Numbered from the stretch's first letter, positions 42,474-52,312 are shown. The stretch: 64,000 nt of DNA from an uncultured Eubacteriales bacterium (GCA_902764875.1 CACWXP010000014.1:1-64000), one strand, 5' to 3'. Numbers and translations are program-made. Notes: a model not told the origin generated them from the sequence alone.

Positions 42474-42674
42474 TTATTCCATATTGAAACGCTTCTTGAA
42501 GCGATCAACACGTCCGCCAGTATCTACGAGCTTCTGCTTACCGGTGTAGAAAGGATGGCACTTGGAGCAGATATCAACCTTCATCTCTTTCTTCGTGGAG
42601 CCGGTCTCAAATGTTTCACCGCATACGCAGCGAACGATGCATTTGCCGTACTGGGGATGGATGTTTTCCTTCAT
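42474..42674 (-). CDS. rpmE: 50S ribosomal protein L31 (zinc-binding type)
   Basis: 66 aa. Four cysteines in the two-plus-two pattern of type A L31 (KCIVRCVCG at about 11-19 and [10 protein letters not shown] at about 36-45). The zinc-binding type is swapped for a zinc-free paralogue under zinc limitation in many Firmicutes. A perfect-spacing promoter lies upstream, divergent from that of yqhQ. Confidence 0.96.
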   Translation of the reverse strand: MKENIHPQYGKCIVRCVCGETFETGSTKKEMKVDICSKCHPFYTGKQKLVDTGGRVDRFKKRFNME

Positions 42675-42722
42675 TGCTGTTTCACCTCTTTCGCGTATGC
42701 AATGGCGTTAAACGCAAAAAGT

Positions 42723-42751
42723 ATAATATCATATCGAAACGGGTTTTGCAA
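42723..42751 (-). promoter_or_regulatory. rpmE promoter
   Basis: Minus strand: TTGCAA (42751-42746), 17-bp spacer, TATTAT (42728-42723), about 50 bp before the rpmE start. Confidence 0.75.
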
Positions 42752-42759
42752 CATTTTTT

Positions 42760-42788
42760 TTGCAATCTTTCGCCGTTTGTTGTACAAT
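42760..42788 (+). promoter_or_regulatory. Promoter of the yqhQ-prmC-prfA operon
   Basis: TTGCAA (42760-42765), 17-bp spacer, TACAAT (42783-42788), about 95 bp before the yqhQ start. It is back-to-back with the rpmE promoter. Confidence 0.75.
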
Positions 42789-42883
42789 GATGCCCGTGGC
42801 AGGCTGCCGATTCCGTTGTTTTCCGGGTTTTCCGCCCGGTTCTGTCTGCCCGTTCAATCCAGATTGCCGGAGGTTTCTGTTTT

Positions 42884-43954
42884 ATGATCCATACATCTGC
42901 ACAGCAGGAAAAAAAGTTTGATGTCGGCGGTCAGGCCGTGATGGAAGGCGTCATGATGCGCTCGCCGAATGCCACCGCCGTTACCGTCCGCCGCCCAGAC
43001 GGAACCATGGTCACCAAGCTCTCCCCCTTCGTCCCGCTGAAGGAAAAATATCCCTGGATGGGTAAGCCCTTCATCCGCGGCGTGGTCAATATGTGTACCA
43101 TGCTCTATTATGGAATGAACACCCTCAGCGATTCCACCAAAATGCTCGGGATCCTCGACGAGGAGCCCACGAAGTTTGAAATCTGGCTGTCCAAAAAGCT
43201 CGGCAAGGGCGTCGATAAAATCGTGATGGGCGTCGCCATTGTCCTGGCCGTGGCCCTGTCCCTCGGCATCTTTATGGCCCTGCCCGCCGGTCTGGAATCC
43301 ATCCTGAAAAATGCCGGCATGGGTCCCGTGGGCTATACGCTCCTGGGTGGTCTGCTGAAAGTGGTGCTGCTGCTGGGCTACATGTTCCTGGTGGGCTTTA
43401 TTCCCGATATCCGCCGCACCTTCCAGTATCACGGCGCGGAGCACAAATCCGTCCACTGCCAGGAGTCCGGTCTTCCGCTGACGCCCGAAAACGCTCAGAC
43501 TTTTTCGCGCCTGCATCCCCGCTGCGGAACGGCGTTTCTCCTGATCGTCTTTGTCATCAGCATTCTGCTCTTCCTCGTGCTGAACATCCTGCTTCCGATC
43601 AACAATTTCTTCCTGCGCTTCCTTTTCCATCTGGCCATGCTGCCCATCGTTGCCGGCGTCAGCTATGAAGTGCTCATGGGCCTGGCCCATTCCAAATCAC
43701 GCGCGGCCTGTATCCTGCGCGCCCCCGGCATGCAGATGCAGCGTCTCACCACCCGCGAGCCGGATGCTTCCATGCTGGAATGCGCCATCGTTTCCGTCAA
43801 TGTGGTGCTGAACGGCTTCCCGGAGGGAACTCCGAAAACGCCGGAAGGCTGGGGCATTTTCCGCACCTACGACGAGTCCGAGCCCGGCCATGTGTTCCCC
43901 GCGCCGGAAGCGCCTGCCGATGCGAATCCCGAAACGCAGGAACCTCGGGCATGA
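42884..43954 (+). CDS. YqhQ-like DUF1385 membrane protein
   Basis: 356 aa. The N-terminal DVGGQAVMEGVMMRSPN (about 14-30) is the DUF1385 signature. Several membrane helices follow (about 113-135, 150-172, 205-245), with the conserved RRTFQYHGAEHKSVHC and SRLHPRCGTAF. Function unknown; in Clostridia it is often encoded beside prfA and prmC, as here. Its stop overlaps the prmC start (ATGA). Confidence 0.92.
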   Translation: MIHTSAQQEKKFDVGGQAVMEGVMMRSPNATAVTVRRPDGTMVTKLSPFVPLKEKYPWMGKPFIRGVVNMCTMLYYGMNTLSDSTKMLGILDEEPTKFEIWLSKKLGKGVDKIVMGVAIVLAVALSLGIFMALPAGLESILKNAGMGPVGYTLLGGLLKVVLLLGYMFLVGFIPDIRRTFQYHGAEHKSVHCQESGLPLTPENAQTFSRLHPRCGTAFLLIVFVISILLFLVLNILLPINNFFLRFLFHLAMLPIVAGVSYEVLMGLAHSKSRAACILRAPGMQMQRLTTREPDASMLECAIVSVNVVLNGFPEGTPKTPEGWGIFRTYDESEPGHVFPAPEAPADANPETQEPRA

Positions 43955-44805
43955 CGCCCTGCGCCCTGCTGCGTGAAACCACCCGCAGGTTCCGGGAGGC
44001 GGGCATTCCCGATCCCGAAACCGACGGCGCTTTGCTGCTTTCCTTTCTTCTTGGAAAGCCGCCCCTTTCGCTCCGCCTGGACACGGAGACGGAGCTGTCT
44101 CCCGATATGCTGGATTCATTTGATACCCTGGTACGGCGCCGGCTTGACCGTGAGCCTCTCCAGTATATCACCGGCGAAGCCCCTTTCTGCGGGCGAATGT
44201 TCTTTGTGGACCGTCGTGTGCTGATCCCCCGCCCGGAAACGGAGGAGCTCTGTGCCTGGGCGCTGGAAAACCTGCCGGCGTCGGATTCCTGCCGCGTGCT
44301 GGATCTGTGCTGCGGCAGCGGCTGCATCGGTCTGACCCTGGCGGCGGAGCGCCCTCATTGGGATGTGGTTCTTGCGGACTGTTCGCCCGACGCCCTGGAG
44401 GTTTCCGCGCTGAATGCATCCCGTTTGGATCTCAGCGTTTCCTTTCATCAGGGCGATCTGACGGAAGGCCTCGCCAACAATTCCTTTGACTGTATTGTTT
44501 CCAATCCGCCCTATATTCCCTCTGCCGAATGCGCCGCCCTGCAGCCGGAGGTGCTGCGGGAACCCTCCCTCGCCCTGGACGGAGGCACGGACGGACTGGA
44601 TTTTTACCGGCGTATTGCTGACGAAGCCGCAAAAGTGCTGAAACCCGAAGGGCTCCTGATGCTTGAACTGGGCTTTGGAGAAGCGGAGCCTGTTTCCGCC
44701 CTGCTCGCCGCCGAGGGTTTCACAGAGATCGCCGTCCGCAACGATTTTTCCGGAATCCCCCGGATGCTTTCAGCCCGCAGCCCCGCACGGAGGAATTATG
44801 TTTGA
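43951..44805 (+). CDS. prmC: Release-factor glutamine methyltransferase
   Basis: N5-methylates the GGQ glutamine of RF1/RF2, raising termination efficiency. 284 aa from the ATG at 43951. N-terminal helical domain, RPETEELC (about 94-101), SAM loop VLDLCCGSGCIGLTLA (about 117-132), and catalytic VSNPPYIPS. It precedes its substrate gene prfA, which starts eight bases inside its 3' end. Confidence 0.95.
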   Translation: MTPCALLRETTRRFREAGIPDPETDGALLLSFLLGKPPLSLRLDTETELSPDMLDSFDTLVRRRLDREPLQYITGEAPFCGRMFFVDRRVLIPRPETEELCAWALENLPASDSCRVLDLCCGSGCIGLTLAAERPHWDVVLADCSPDALEVSALNASRLDLSVSFHQGDLTEGLANNSFDCIVSNPPYIPSAECAALQPEVLREPSLALDGGTDGLDFYRRIADEAAKVLKPEGLLMLELGFGEAEPVSALLAAEGFTEIAVRNDFSGIPRMLSARSPARRNYV

Positions 44806-45859
44806 GAAACTGGATGCCGTTCTGGACCGTTTCCGGGAACTGGACGAGGAAATCGCCCAGCCGGAGGTCATTCAGAACTATGAAAAATATCAGGCCTGCC
44901 TGAAAGAGCGCGCTTCGCTCCAGCCCCTGGTTGAAAAATATCAGCAGTATCTGTCCGTTTCCCGCCAGCTTTCAGAAGCCAAAGAGCTGTTGTCGGATCC
45001 GGACTTCGCCGCCGAGGCCGAAGCGGAAATCGATCAGCTTTCTGAAGAGCAGGCAAATCTGACGGAAGAGCTGAAAATTATGCTGGTTCCGGCGGATCCG
45101 ATGGATTCCAGGAATGTGATTCTGGAAATCCGGGCCGGTGTCGGCGGCGAGGAAGCCGCTCTTTTTGCCGGGGATCTGCTGCGCATGTACCAGAAATACG
45201 CGGACCGCAACGGTCTTTCTTCCGAAATTCTCTCCCTCAGCGATACGGACCTGGGCGGCGCCAACGAAGCGCTTTTGATGTTCACCGGCCCGGACGCCTT
45301 CGCCCGCCTGAAGTTTGAAAGCGGCGTCCACTGCGTCAAGCGCGTTCCGGTCACGGAAAGCGGCGGCCGGATCCACACCTCCACGGTCACCGTGGCCGTC
45401 TTCCCGGAGGCGGAAGAAATTGAACTGGACATCAACCCTTCCGATCTGCGGATCGACGTGTTTCATGCCTCCGGCCACGGCGGCCAGGGCGTCAATACCA
45501 CCGACAGTGCCGTCCGGATCACCCATCTGCCCACAGGTACCGTCGTCACCTGCCAGGATGAGCGCAGCCAGCTGGAAAACAAAGCGAAGGCCCTGAAAGT
45601 GCTCCGCTCCCGCCTGCTGGATGAGAAGGTCCGTACGGAAACCGAATCCCGCGCGCAGGACCGGAAAAGTCAGATCCGCTGGGGCGACCGCAGCGACCGG
45701 ATCCGCACCTATTATTTCAACCATGATTACGTGGTGGATCACCGGCTGTCCATGACCGTGAACCGGGTCTCGAACGTCATGAACGGCGAAATCAGCCCCT
45801 TTATTGAAGCCCTCCGTCTCGCGGAGAAAACGGAAAAGCTCGCTGCCGTCAAAAGCTGA
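44798..45859 (+). CDS. prfA: Peptide chain release factor 1
   Basis: Decodes UAA and UAG. 353 aa from the ATG at 44798 (GGAGGAATT before it). The PVT tripeptide (KRVPVTESGGRIHTS) is the RF1 stop-codon anticodon, and not the SPF of RF2. The GGQ loop reads SGHGGQGVNTTDSA, where most RF1 proteins have GAGGQHVN; the GGQ itself, methylated by PrmC, is intact. All sides of the RF1 fold are present. Confidence 0.96.
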   Translation: MFEKLDAVLDRFRELDEEIAQPEVIQNYEKYQACLKERASLQPLVEKYQQYLSVSRQLSEAKELLSDPDFAAEAEAEIDQLSEEQANLTEELKIMLVPADPMDSRNVILEIRAGVGGEEAALFAGDLLRMYQKYADRNGLSSEILSLSDTDLGGANEALLMFTGPDAFARLKFESGVHCVKRVPVTESGGRIHTSTVTVAVFPEAEEIELDINPSDLRIDVFHASGHGGQGVNTTDSAVRITHLPTGTVVTCQDERSQLENKAKALKVLRSRLLDEKVRTETESRAQDRKSQIRWGDRSDRIRTYYFNHDYVVDHRLSMTVNRVSNVMNGEISPFIEALRLAEKTEKLAAVKS

Positions 45860-45945
45860 CCGGCCGCTCCGGAACCGTTGTGCTTCATATTCCTGCTTTT
45901 CCGCCGCAAACTGACCTTTATTGATCTGAAAGAATGTGACTTACC

Positions 45946-46983
45946 TTGAAAACGCTTCTGCTCCCCTCTTCTGAGGAATCCCTGTCCCTGGCGGCGGATC
46001 TGCTCCGCGCAGGCGAACTGGTTGCCTTTCCGACGGAAACCGTCTATGGTCTCGGGGCCGATGCCCTGAACGCAAAAGCGGTTCTGTCGATTTTTGCCGC
46101 CAAGGGCCGGCCCGCCGACAATCCGCTGATCGTTCATATCCATGACCGCGCCCAGCTTCCGGACCTCTGCACCGTCCCGGAGGCAGCCATTCCGCTGATG
46201 GACGCTTTCTGGCCGGGACCCCTGACCATTCTGTTTAACAGGAAGCCCGCCGTTCCCTCTGAGGTAACCGCCGGGCTCCCGACGGTGGCCGTGCGGATGC
46301 CTTCCCATCCGGTGGCCGCGGCCATGCTGAAAGCCTGCGGACTGCCGATCGCGGCGCCGTCCGCCAATTCCTCCGGCCGGCCGAGCCCCACCCTGGCTGC
46401 CCATGTGCTGGAGGATCTGCAGGGTAAAATCCCCCTGATTCTGGACGGCGGCCCCTGTGAGGTCGGCGTGGAATCCACGGTGCTGGATCTCTGCCACGGC
46501 GTCCCCACAATTCTCCGGCCCGGCGGCGTCACAAAGGAAATGCTGGAGTCCGTCCTGCATACGGAAGTAGCCCTGGCCGGCAGCATTCTCCGGCCCCTGA
46601 AGCCGGATGAAAAGGCTCTTTCCCCCGGCATGCGCTATAAGCACTACGCCCCGAAGGCAGCTGTCACTCTGGTGGAAGGCGAAGAGGAAGCCGTCCTTGC
46701 CCGTCTGCAGGACCTGTACCGACGCGAAGCCGAAGCCGGCCGCAAATCCTGCGTCCTCTGCTTCTCCGAGCATATGGATCAGCTCCGCGATTGCCGTCCC
46801 CATGACATCGGTTCAAAAGATCATGCGGAAGAGATCGCCCATCGGCTCTTTGATACCCTCCGCCGCCTGGATGAGGAAGGCATGGAAACCGTCTTCAGTG
46901 AAGTGGTTCCGCCGGAAGGTGTGGGCCTGGCGGTCATGAACCGCCTCGGCCGCGCCGCGGCATTCCGTACAATCAAAGCATAA
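45946..46983 (+). CDS. Sua5/YrdC threonylcarbamoyl-AMP synthase
   Basis: Makes threonylcarbamoyl-AMP for t6A37 of ANN-decoding tRNAs. 345 aa, the longer Sua5 type. AFPTETVYGLGADA and FAAKGRPADNPLIVHI (about 28-63), the dsRNA-binding-like core, and APSANSSGRPSPT are YrdC-domain strings; the C-terminal about 140 residues form a separate Sua5 domain. The start is TTG with a weak ribosome-binding site. With mtaB in the window, two steps of tRNA position-37 modification are encoded. Confidence 0.93.
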   Translation: MKTLLLPSSEESLSLAADLLRAGELVAFPTETVYGLGADALNAKAVLSIFAAKGRPADNPLIVHIHDRAQLPDLCTVPEAAIPLMDAFWPGPLTILFNRKPAVPSEVTAGLPTVAVRMPSHPVAAAMLKACGLPIAAPSANSSGRPSPTLAAHVLEDLQGKIPLILDGGPCEVGVESTVLDLCHGVPTILRPGGVTKEMLESVLHTEVALAGSILRPLKPDEKALSPGMRYKHYAPKAAVTLVEGEEEAVLARLQDLYRREAEAGRKSCVLCFSEHMDQLRDCRPHDIGSKDHAEEIAHRLFDTLRRLDEEGMETVFSEVVPPEGVGLAVMNRLGRAAAFRTIKA

Positions 46984-47000
46984 ATCCTGTTATCCTATAA
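46981..47000. repeat. ATCCT units between convergent genes
   Basis: AAATCCTGTTATCCTATAACC, a shorter form of the array at 15862-15896, fills most of the gap between the Sua5 gene and pgi. Confidence 0.4.
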
Positions 47001-47003
47001 CCG

Positions 47004-48584
47004 TCAGATTCCCAGCAAATCACTGAAAGCCTTCAGCGCGCCGTCCGTTTCATGGGCCAGCACGCGTTTCGCCAGCACCTTGCCCAGCTGTACGCCTTCC
47101 TGGTCAAAGCTGTTCAGGTTCCAGAGGAATCCCTGGAACATCACCTTGTTCTCGAAGTGGGAAAGCAGCGCGCCCAGCGCTTCCGGCGTCAGTTTCTCGC
47201 CGATAATGATGCTGGAGGGGCGGTTCCCGGCGAAGTACTTGTTCCGGTTTTCGTCCTCCTTGCCGCAGGCAAAAGCCATGATCTGGGCCGCCACGTTGGC
47301 GCCCAGCTTCTGCTGGCTGGTGCTGCCCTGAATCACAACGTCCGTTTCCGCCTGGCTCTTCTTCAAGCCGATGAACTGCAGCGGGATGATATCCGTTCCC
47401 TGGTGAAGCAGCTGATAGAAGGAATGCTGTCCGTTGGTGCCGGGTTCGCCGAAGATCACCGGCCCTGTCACATAAACCACCGGCTCGCCGAAGCGGTTCA
47501 CGCTCTTGCCGTTGGATTCCATGTCAAGCTGCTGCAGATGGGCCGGGAACCGGCTCAGCGCCTGGCTGTAGGGCAGCACCGCCGTGCAGGGATAGCCCAG
47601 AACGTTCCGCTCGTAAACGCCGATCAGCGCGTCCAGCATCGCCGGGTTTTTCAGCGGATCCTTTTCCGTTGCCAGTTTGTCTTCCTCCGCGGCGCCCTGC
47701 AGGAACCGGTCAAAGATTTCCGGTCCGAAGGCCAGGGACAGCACTGCGCCGCCCACGGCGGATGTGGAAGAATAGCGACCGCCGATATAGTCATCCATGA
47801 AGAAGGCCGCCAGATAGTCGCTGCTCTTCGCCAGGGGTGAAGTCTCGCTCGTCACGGCAATCATGTGCTTCGAGGCGTCCAGCCCCTGCTTCGCCAGCGC
47901 GTCCTTGACGAAGGCTTCGTTCGTCAGGGTTTCCAGCGTGGTTCCGCTCTTGGAAACCAGCACGAAGATCGCGTGGGCCGCGTCGGTCTCGCAAAGCACG
48001 CCGGCCGCGTCGTCCGGATCCACGTTGCTGATGAACTTCGCCGTCATTTTAAAGCAGCCGTTCTTTTTAGCCCAGTTTTCCAGCGCCAGATACATGGCCC
48101 GGGGCCCCAGGTCGCTTCCGCCGATACCGATTTGCACGACCGTGGTAAATTTCTCGCCTTTTTCGTTGAGAATCTCGCCCCGGTGCACTTTCCCGGCGAA
48201 TTCCGCAATCTTTTTCTGCTGCTCCGTATAGAAGGCGCGCTTGTCGACGCCGTCGGCGATCACCGCCTTGCCCAGCTGCCCCCGGGTCAGCTGGTGCAGC
48301 ACCCTGCGCTTCTCGCCGGTGTTGATCACTTCGCCGCTGTACAGCTCCTCAAACTTCTCCGCCAGGCCGCATTCCTCCGCCAGCGCTTTCAGCTGCGCAA
48401 GAATTCCATCGTCCACCTGTTTCGCGGCATAATAATAGGAAAGTCCGGCAGCCATCGGAACCCGGTACTTCGCCACCCGGGCCGCTCCCGCGTCCCCGGC
48501 AAGCGCTTTTGTCAGGTCAACCTTCCGGCTGTCAGCAAGATCCTTAAATGATTTTAATGTATCGAGATTTTTCCACTGTGCCAT
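47004..48584 (-). CDS. pgi: Glucose-6-phosphate isomerase
   Basis: Interconverts glucose 6-phosphate and fructose 6-phosphate. 526 aa, the longer (E. coli-like) form; many Firmicutes have about 450 aa. Family motifs: QIGIGGSDLGPRAMYLAL (about 151-168), LVSKSGTTLETLTNE, and VIFGEPGTNGQHSFYQLLHQG. Single gene, no visible promoter consensus in the short upstream gap. Confidence 0.96.
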   Translation of the reverse strand: MAQWKNLDTLKSFKDLADSRKVDLTKALAGDAGAARVAKYRVPMAAGLSYYYAAKQVDDGILAQLKALAEECGLAEKFEELYSGEVINTGEKRRVLHQLTRGQLGKAVIADGVDKRAFYTEQQKKIAEFAGKVHRGEILNEKGEKFTTVVQIGIGGSDLGPRAMYLALENWAKKNGCFKMTAKFISNVDPDDAAGVLCETDAAHAIFVLVSKSGTTLETLTNEAFVKDALAKQGLDASKHMIAVTSETSPLAKSSDYLAAFFMDDYIGGRYSSTSAVGGAVLSLAFGPEIFDRFLQGAAEEDKLATEKDPLKNPAMLDALIGVYERNVLGYPCTAVLPYSQALSRFPAHLQQLDMESNGKSVNRFGEPVVYVTGPVIFGEPGTNGQHSFYQLLHQGTDIIPLQFIGLKKSQAETDVVIQGSTSQQKLGANVAAQIMAFACGKEDENRNKYFAGNRPSSIIIGEKLTPEALGALLSHFENKVMFQGFLWNLNSFDQEGVQLGKVLAKRVLAHETDGALKAFSDLLGI

Positions 48585-48685
48585 TTTTCCGCCCTCCGCA
48601 TCCTGTTTATTTGGGATTCAACAGGAGTATTATACCGCGCCGGGCGTTCTCTTTCAAGCTGTTCGGGAATTCAGGATCCGTCTGT

Positions 48686-49426
48686 TCATGTATTCAGAAT
48701 CCGTTTCAGGAATTCCCGGGTCCTCGGGCTCTCCGGATCGGAGAAGATTTTGGAAGGTTTCCCTTCTTCTTCAATCACCCCGTCCGCCATGTAAACCACA
48801 TGGGTGCTCACATCCCGGGCGAAAGCCATTTCATGGGTTACCACCAGCATTGTCATCCGGTCCTTCGCCAGCGATTTCATTACGTCCAGCACCTCGCCCA
48901 CCATTTCCGGGTCCAGGGCCGAAGTCGGTTCGTCAAACAGCAGCACTTCCGGCTCCATGGCCAGGGCGCGGGCGATGGCGACGCGCTGTTTCTGACCGCC
49001 GGAAATCTGGTCCGGCCGCGCGTTGATATACGGCGCCATGCCCACCTTGTTCAGATAGTAAAGCGCCCGGTTCTTCGCTTCCTCCTTCGGAATTTTGGAA
49101 ACCTTCTGCTGGCCGATCATGCAGTTGCCCAGCACCGTCAGGTTGCTGAAAAGGTTGAAGTTCTGGAAAACCATACCCACCTTAGCCCGGTAGGCGGAAG
49201 GATTGATCTTCCCCGCCGTCACGTCCTGCCCGTGGAAAAGGATTTCGCCGGTGGTCAGCGTTTCCAGCAGGTTGATGCAGCGCAGCAGCGTGGATTTTCC
49301 GCTGCCGCTGGCGCCGATTATGGAGGTCACGTCTCCTTTGTCCACGGTGAAATCAATGTCCTTCAGCACAGCATGGGTTCCGAACGTTTTGGAGAGATGA
49401 CGGATTTCAAGAATATGCTCGCTCAT
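48686..49426 (-). CDS. Polar amino-acid ABC transporter ATP-binding protein
   Basis: GlnQ/HisP-type ATPase. 246 aa. Walker [15 protein letters not shown] (about 37-50), Q-loop [10 protein letters not shown] (about 83-92), signature [15 protein letters not shown] (about 140-154), Walker [15 protein letters not shown] (about 159-172), and the switch His in [11 protein letters not shown]. It ends the permease-ATPase-binding-protein set read from the minus strand; its ATG overlaps the permease stop (ATGA). Confidence 0.95.
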   Translation of the reverse strand: MSEHILEIRHLSKTFGTHAVLKDIDFTVDKGDVTSIIGASGSGKSTLLRCINLLETLTTGEILFHGQDVTAGKINPSAYRAKVGMVFQNFNLFSNLTVLGNCMIGQQKVSKIPKEEAKNRALYYLNKVGMAPYINARPDQISGGQKQRVAIARALAMEPEVLLFDEPTSALDPEMVGEVLDVMKSLAKDRMTMLVVTHEMAFARDVSTHVVYMADGVIEEEGKPSKIFSDPESPRTREFLKRILNT

Positions 49427-50265
49427 GCTTTCTCTCCTTTATAGTCCTTGCTGGTCTCGTCAAAGGGCGAAGCCGCGTCCCTCGGATAGCTGTATGTTCC
49501 GGCGCTCATCGTCAGCGTGTCCGTGTTCACCAGTTCATAGTTGGATTTCCCTGCCAGTCTCTTTTCCATTTTCCGCAGCAGGAAGGAAGCCACCAGCGTC
49601 AGGATCAGGTATCCGCCCATTTCCAGAAACGCGGAGGGGAAATATTTGAACACCGCGCCGGAAACCATCTTGTGAACAGCGAAGAAATCGTTGAACCCGA
49701 TGATGAACATGACGGAAGTATCCTTCACGTTGATGATGTAGTTATTGCCGATCTGGGGCATAATGTTGCGCAGCGTCTGGGGCAGAACGATGTACAGCAT
49801 GGTCTGCAGGTGGTTCATGCCGATGGCCCGGGCGCCTTCAAACTGGCCCGGATCAATGCTCATAATGCCGCCGCGCACGGATTCCGCCATATAGGCGCCG
49901 GTGTTGACGGAAACGACGATGATACTCACCGTCCAGATGTCCTTGAACGACACGCCGAAGAAGTACGGCATGCCGTAGTAAATGAACACCGCCTGCAGGA
50001 TCATCGGGGTTCCGCGGAAAACTTCCACGTAGATCCGGATGATGATCCTGATGATCTTCAGCAGGACCCGCTTAACAATATTGTCCTTTGGACCGCAGGG
50101 AATCGTCTGGAGGATTCCGCAGATGAACCCGATGACACAGCCGATCAGCGTTGCGACCACAGCCAGGATCAACGTGTTAAGAATCCCCGTCAGATACATG
50201 GTATGGTATTTCGCCCAAAGACTGGCAATATCGGTAAACAATTGTGCAAACATATGATTCTCCAT
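49423..50265 (-). CDS. Polar amino-acid ABC transporter permease
   Basis: His/Glu/Gln/Arg-family permease with five or six membrane helices and the EAA loop [22 protein letters not shown] near the C-terminal third. 280 aa from the ATG at 50265; an upstream GTG overlaps a hairpin. A perfect 9-bp stem (50276-50302) directly precedes and partly covers its ribosome-binding site. Confidence 0.93.
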   Translation of the reverse strand: MENHMFAQLFTDIASLWAKYHTMYLTGILNTLILAVVATLIGCVIGFICGILQTIPCGPKDNIVKRVLLKIIRIIIRIYVEVFRGTPMILQAVFIYYGMPYFFGVSFKDIWTVSIIVVSVNTGAYMAESVRGGIMSIDPGQFEGARAIGMNHLQTMLYIVLPQTLRNIMPQIGNNYIINVKDTSVMFIIGFNDFFAVHKMVSGAVFKYFPSAFLEMGGYLILTLVASFLLRKMEKRLAGKSNYELVNTDTLTMSAGTYSYPRDAASPFDETSKDYKGEKA

Positions 50266-50275
50266 AAACCGCACC

Positions 50276-50302
50276 TGCCACCGGAATCATTTACCGGTGG
50301 CA
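50276..50302 (-). promoter_or_regulatory. Hairpin before the permease start
   Basis: TGCCACCGG and CCGGTGGCA form a perfect 9-bp stem with a 9-nt loop, ending beside the permease ribosome-binding site. It lies between the binding-protein gene and the permease gene, where such stems usually lower permease synthesis relative to the abundant binding protein. Confidence 0.7.
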
Positions 50303-50341
50303 AGTGCACAGATCTTTGTCGAAAAGCGATTCAACATCCAT

Positions 50342-51175
50342 TCATTCGATAGGTTGAATCTTGATAGCTTCCGCCATCAGAGCATTGAAATCATCGGCAG
50401 TCTTGTCTTTCAGATAGCTGTTGATGGCGTCCACCAGCGCGGTGTTGCCCTTATTGACGGAAATACCGATGTTGACTTCTTCCTCGGAAACCTCAAAGTC
50501 GTCACCGCTGCCGGAAAAGTCCAGGATCTTCCAGTCCGGATGAACAATCAGTGCACCCTGGGCCGTGGGCATATCGGTGCAGACGAAGTCAACCGTATCG
50601 GATTCCAGCGCCATCAGCATGGCGGGAGCGGATTCCTGAGGAGTCAGGATTTCAGCATCTTTGATCTGCGGCAGGCAGGAGTCATACCAGATGGTGCCGC
50701 TTTGGCTCGTGCACCGTCCGCCGGCCAGGTCAGACTTGCCCTTGGCGTCGGCAAACTTGCTGTCCTGCTTCACCAGGCAAACGATCGTCGCGTAAAGATA
50801 CGGTCCGGCGAAATCAACGGTTTCCATGCGTTCGGAGGTCATGCTCTGTCCGGCGATGACGGCATCACACTGTCCGCTGATCACCGCGGGAATCAGGGAA
50901 TCCCATTCCAGCTGCATCACTTCCAGCTGCCAGCCGTTGGCTTCGCAGATGGCCTTGGCCGTCATCACGTCGTAGCCGTTGGCATAAAATGCAGAATCCT
51001 TAATCGGCACGGCGCCGTTGGAATCATCCGGCTGCGCCCAGTTGTACGGCGCGTAGGCGCATTCCATGGCCACCGTCAGCACGCCGTCTTCCACGCCGGG
51101 AATCGCGCTTTCCGCGCAGGCCGCGGAAGCAAGCAGCATCATCAGAACCAGTACTGCAGAAAGAATCTTCTTCAT
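50342..51175 (-). CDS. Amino-acid ABC transporter substrate-binding protein
   Basis: SBP_bac_3 family solute receptor. 277 aa. Signal peptide (MKKILSAVLVLMML at the start, hydrophobic core to about 20) with SAACAES at the end, readable as a lipobox or a plain AxA site. The core has DGVLTVAMECAYAPYNW, the ligand-binding KSDLAGGRCTSQSGTI, and FVCTDMPTAQGAL. First gene of the transporter operon. Confidence 0.92.
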   Translation of the reverse strand: MKKILSAVLVLMMLLASAACAESAIPGVEDGVLTVAMECAYAPYNWAQPDDSNGAVPIKDSAFYANGYDVMTAKAICEANGWQLEVMQLEWDSLIPAVISGQCDAVIAGQSMTSERMETVDFAGPYLYATIVCLVKQDSKFADAKGKSDLAGGRCTSQSGTIWYDSCLPQIKDAEILTPQESAPAMLMALESDTVDFVCTDMPTAQGALIVHPDWKILDFSGSGDDFEVSEEEVNIGISVNKGNTALVDAINSYLKDKTADDFNALMAEAIKIQPIE

Positions 51176-51284
51176 GATTGAACCCTCCCAATTCGTTTTG
51201 TTCTTCTGAACTCTTTTATTTTATGTTTCCGCCCGACAGGATACAAGTTTTTTTCCTGTACTCTTATGAAATACTCTTCCACAG

Positions 51285-51312
51285 AAAAATCCCACATCGC
51301 GTGGATGTGGGA
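51285..51312 (-). terminator. Terminator of the rplM-rpsI operon
   Basis: Minus strand: TCCCACATC (51312-51304) pairs with GATGTGGGA (51298-51290) and is followed by TTTTT, about 20 bp after the rpsI stop. Confidence 0.9.
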
Positions 51313-51331
51313 ATAAAACTCCTGGTATAAA

Positions 51332-51721
51332 TCAGCGCTTGCTGAACTGCGGAGCCCGGCGGGCAGCCTTGAGACCGTACTTTTTCCGTTCCTTCATACG
51401 AGGATCGCGGGTCAGCAGGCCTGCTTTCTTCAGCGTGTCGCGCAGTTCCGGATCAGCCTTGCACAGGGCGCGGCTGATGCCGTGACGGATCGCACCGGCC
51501 TGGCCGCTCAGACCGCCGCCGCGAACGTTGACCATCACGTCGTAGTTGCCGACGTTGGTCAGGTTCATGGGCTGACGAACGGTCATCTTCAGGGTTTCAA
51601 GTCCGAAATAATTGTCGATATCGCGCTTGTTGATCACGATTTTGCCATCGCCGGACACCAGACGTACGCGGGCAACGGCTTTTTTACGACGGCCAACAGC
51701 GTTGAATTCTCCCTTAGCCAT
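51332..51721 (-). CDS. rpsI: 30S ribosomal protein S9
   Basis: 129 aa. [17 protein letters not shown] at the start, [19 protein letters not shown] in the middle, and the basic tail ending PQFSKR whose terminal Arg contacts P-site tRNA. Follows rplM by 24 bp in the usual order. Confidence 0.97.
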   Translation of the reverse strand: MAKGEFNAVGRRKKAVARVRLVSGDGKIVINKRDIDNYFGLETLKMTVRQPMNLTNVGNYDVMVNVRGGGLSGQAGAIRHGISRALCKADPELRDTLKKAGLLTRDPRMKERKKYGLKAARRAPQFSKR

Positions 51722-51745
51722 TCTCTCTTAACTCCTTTCCGCGTC

Positions 51746-52177
51746 TTACTTCAGGTCCAGCACTTCAGGCTTCTGAGCGGCCTGTTCATGCTCGGCTCCG
51801 GCGTAAACTTTCAGTTTCTTGGCCATCTGGCGTCCCAGAGGTCCCTTGGGCAGCATGCCGACAACGGCGTGACGCACGGCAAACTCGGGCTTTTCGGCCA
51901 TCAGCTTGCGATACTTGGTCTCTTTCAGTCCGCCGGCATATCCGCTGTGGTGGTAGTAAATCTTCTGATCCAGCTTTTTGCCGGTCAGCACGGCTTTGGA
52001 CGCGTTGACGATGATCACATAGTCACCGGTGTCCATATTGGGGGTGTAGATGGGCTTGTTTTTGCCGCGCAGGATGTTCGCAACCTGGCTGGCCAGACGC
52101 CCGAGCACCATTCCCTCTGCATCAACGACATACCATTTCCGGTCAATGTCTGCAGTCTTCGGAATATAAGTCTTCAA
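51746..52177 (-). CDS. rplM: 50S ribosomal protein L13
   Basis: 143 aa. [17 protein letters not shown] (about 14-30) and [20 protein letters not shown] are L13 strings. GGGAGG-type site upstream. A consensus-like promoter lies about 105 bp upstream, leaving a leader that could fold and sense L13, as known for Firmicutes. Confidence 0.97.
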   Translation of the reverse strand: MKTYIPKTADIDRKWYVVDAEGMVLGRLASQVANILRGKNKPIYTPNMDTGDYVIIVNASKAVLTGKKLDQKIYYHHSGYAGGLKETKYRKLMAEKPEFAVRHAVVGMLPKGPLGRQMAKKLKVYAGAEHEQAAQKPEVLDLK

Positions 52178-52283
52178 CGGATTTTCCTCCCTGGTATTGT
52201 GGTCGTTTCCTTCATGATGGTCGCATGTCGGAAACCTGTTTCAAGAGCTACCGGGGCTAGCGGAGCTTTTGATGCCAACGAAG

Positions 52284-52312
52284 ATAATAACAAAATTCAA
52301 CCCTCAAGTCAA
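52284..52312 (-). promoter_or_regulatory. rplM promoter
   Basis: Minus strand: TTGACT (52312-52307), 17-bp spacer, TATTAT (52289-52284). The transcript would start near 52275, giving a leader of about 100 nt. Confidence 0.75.
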
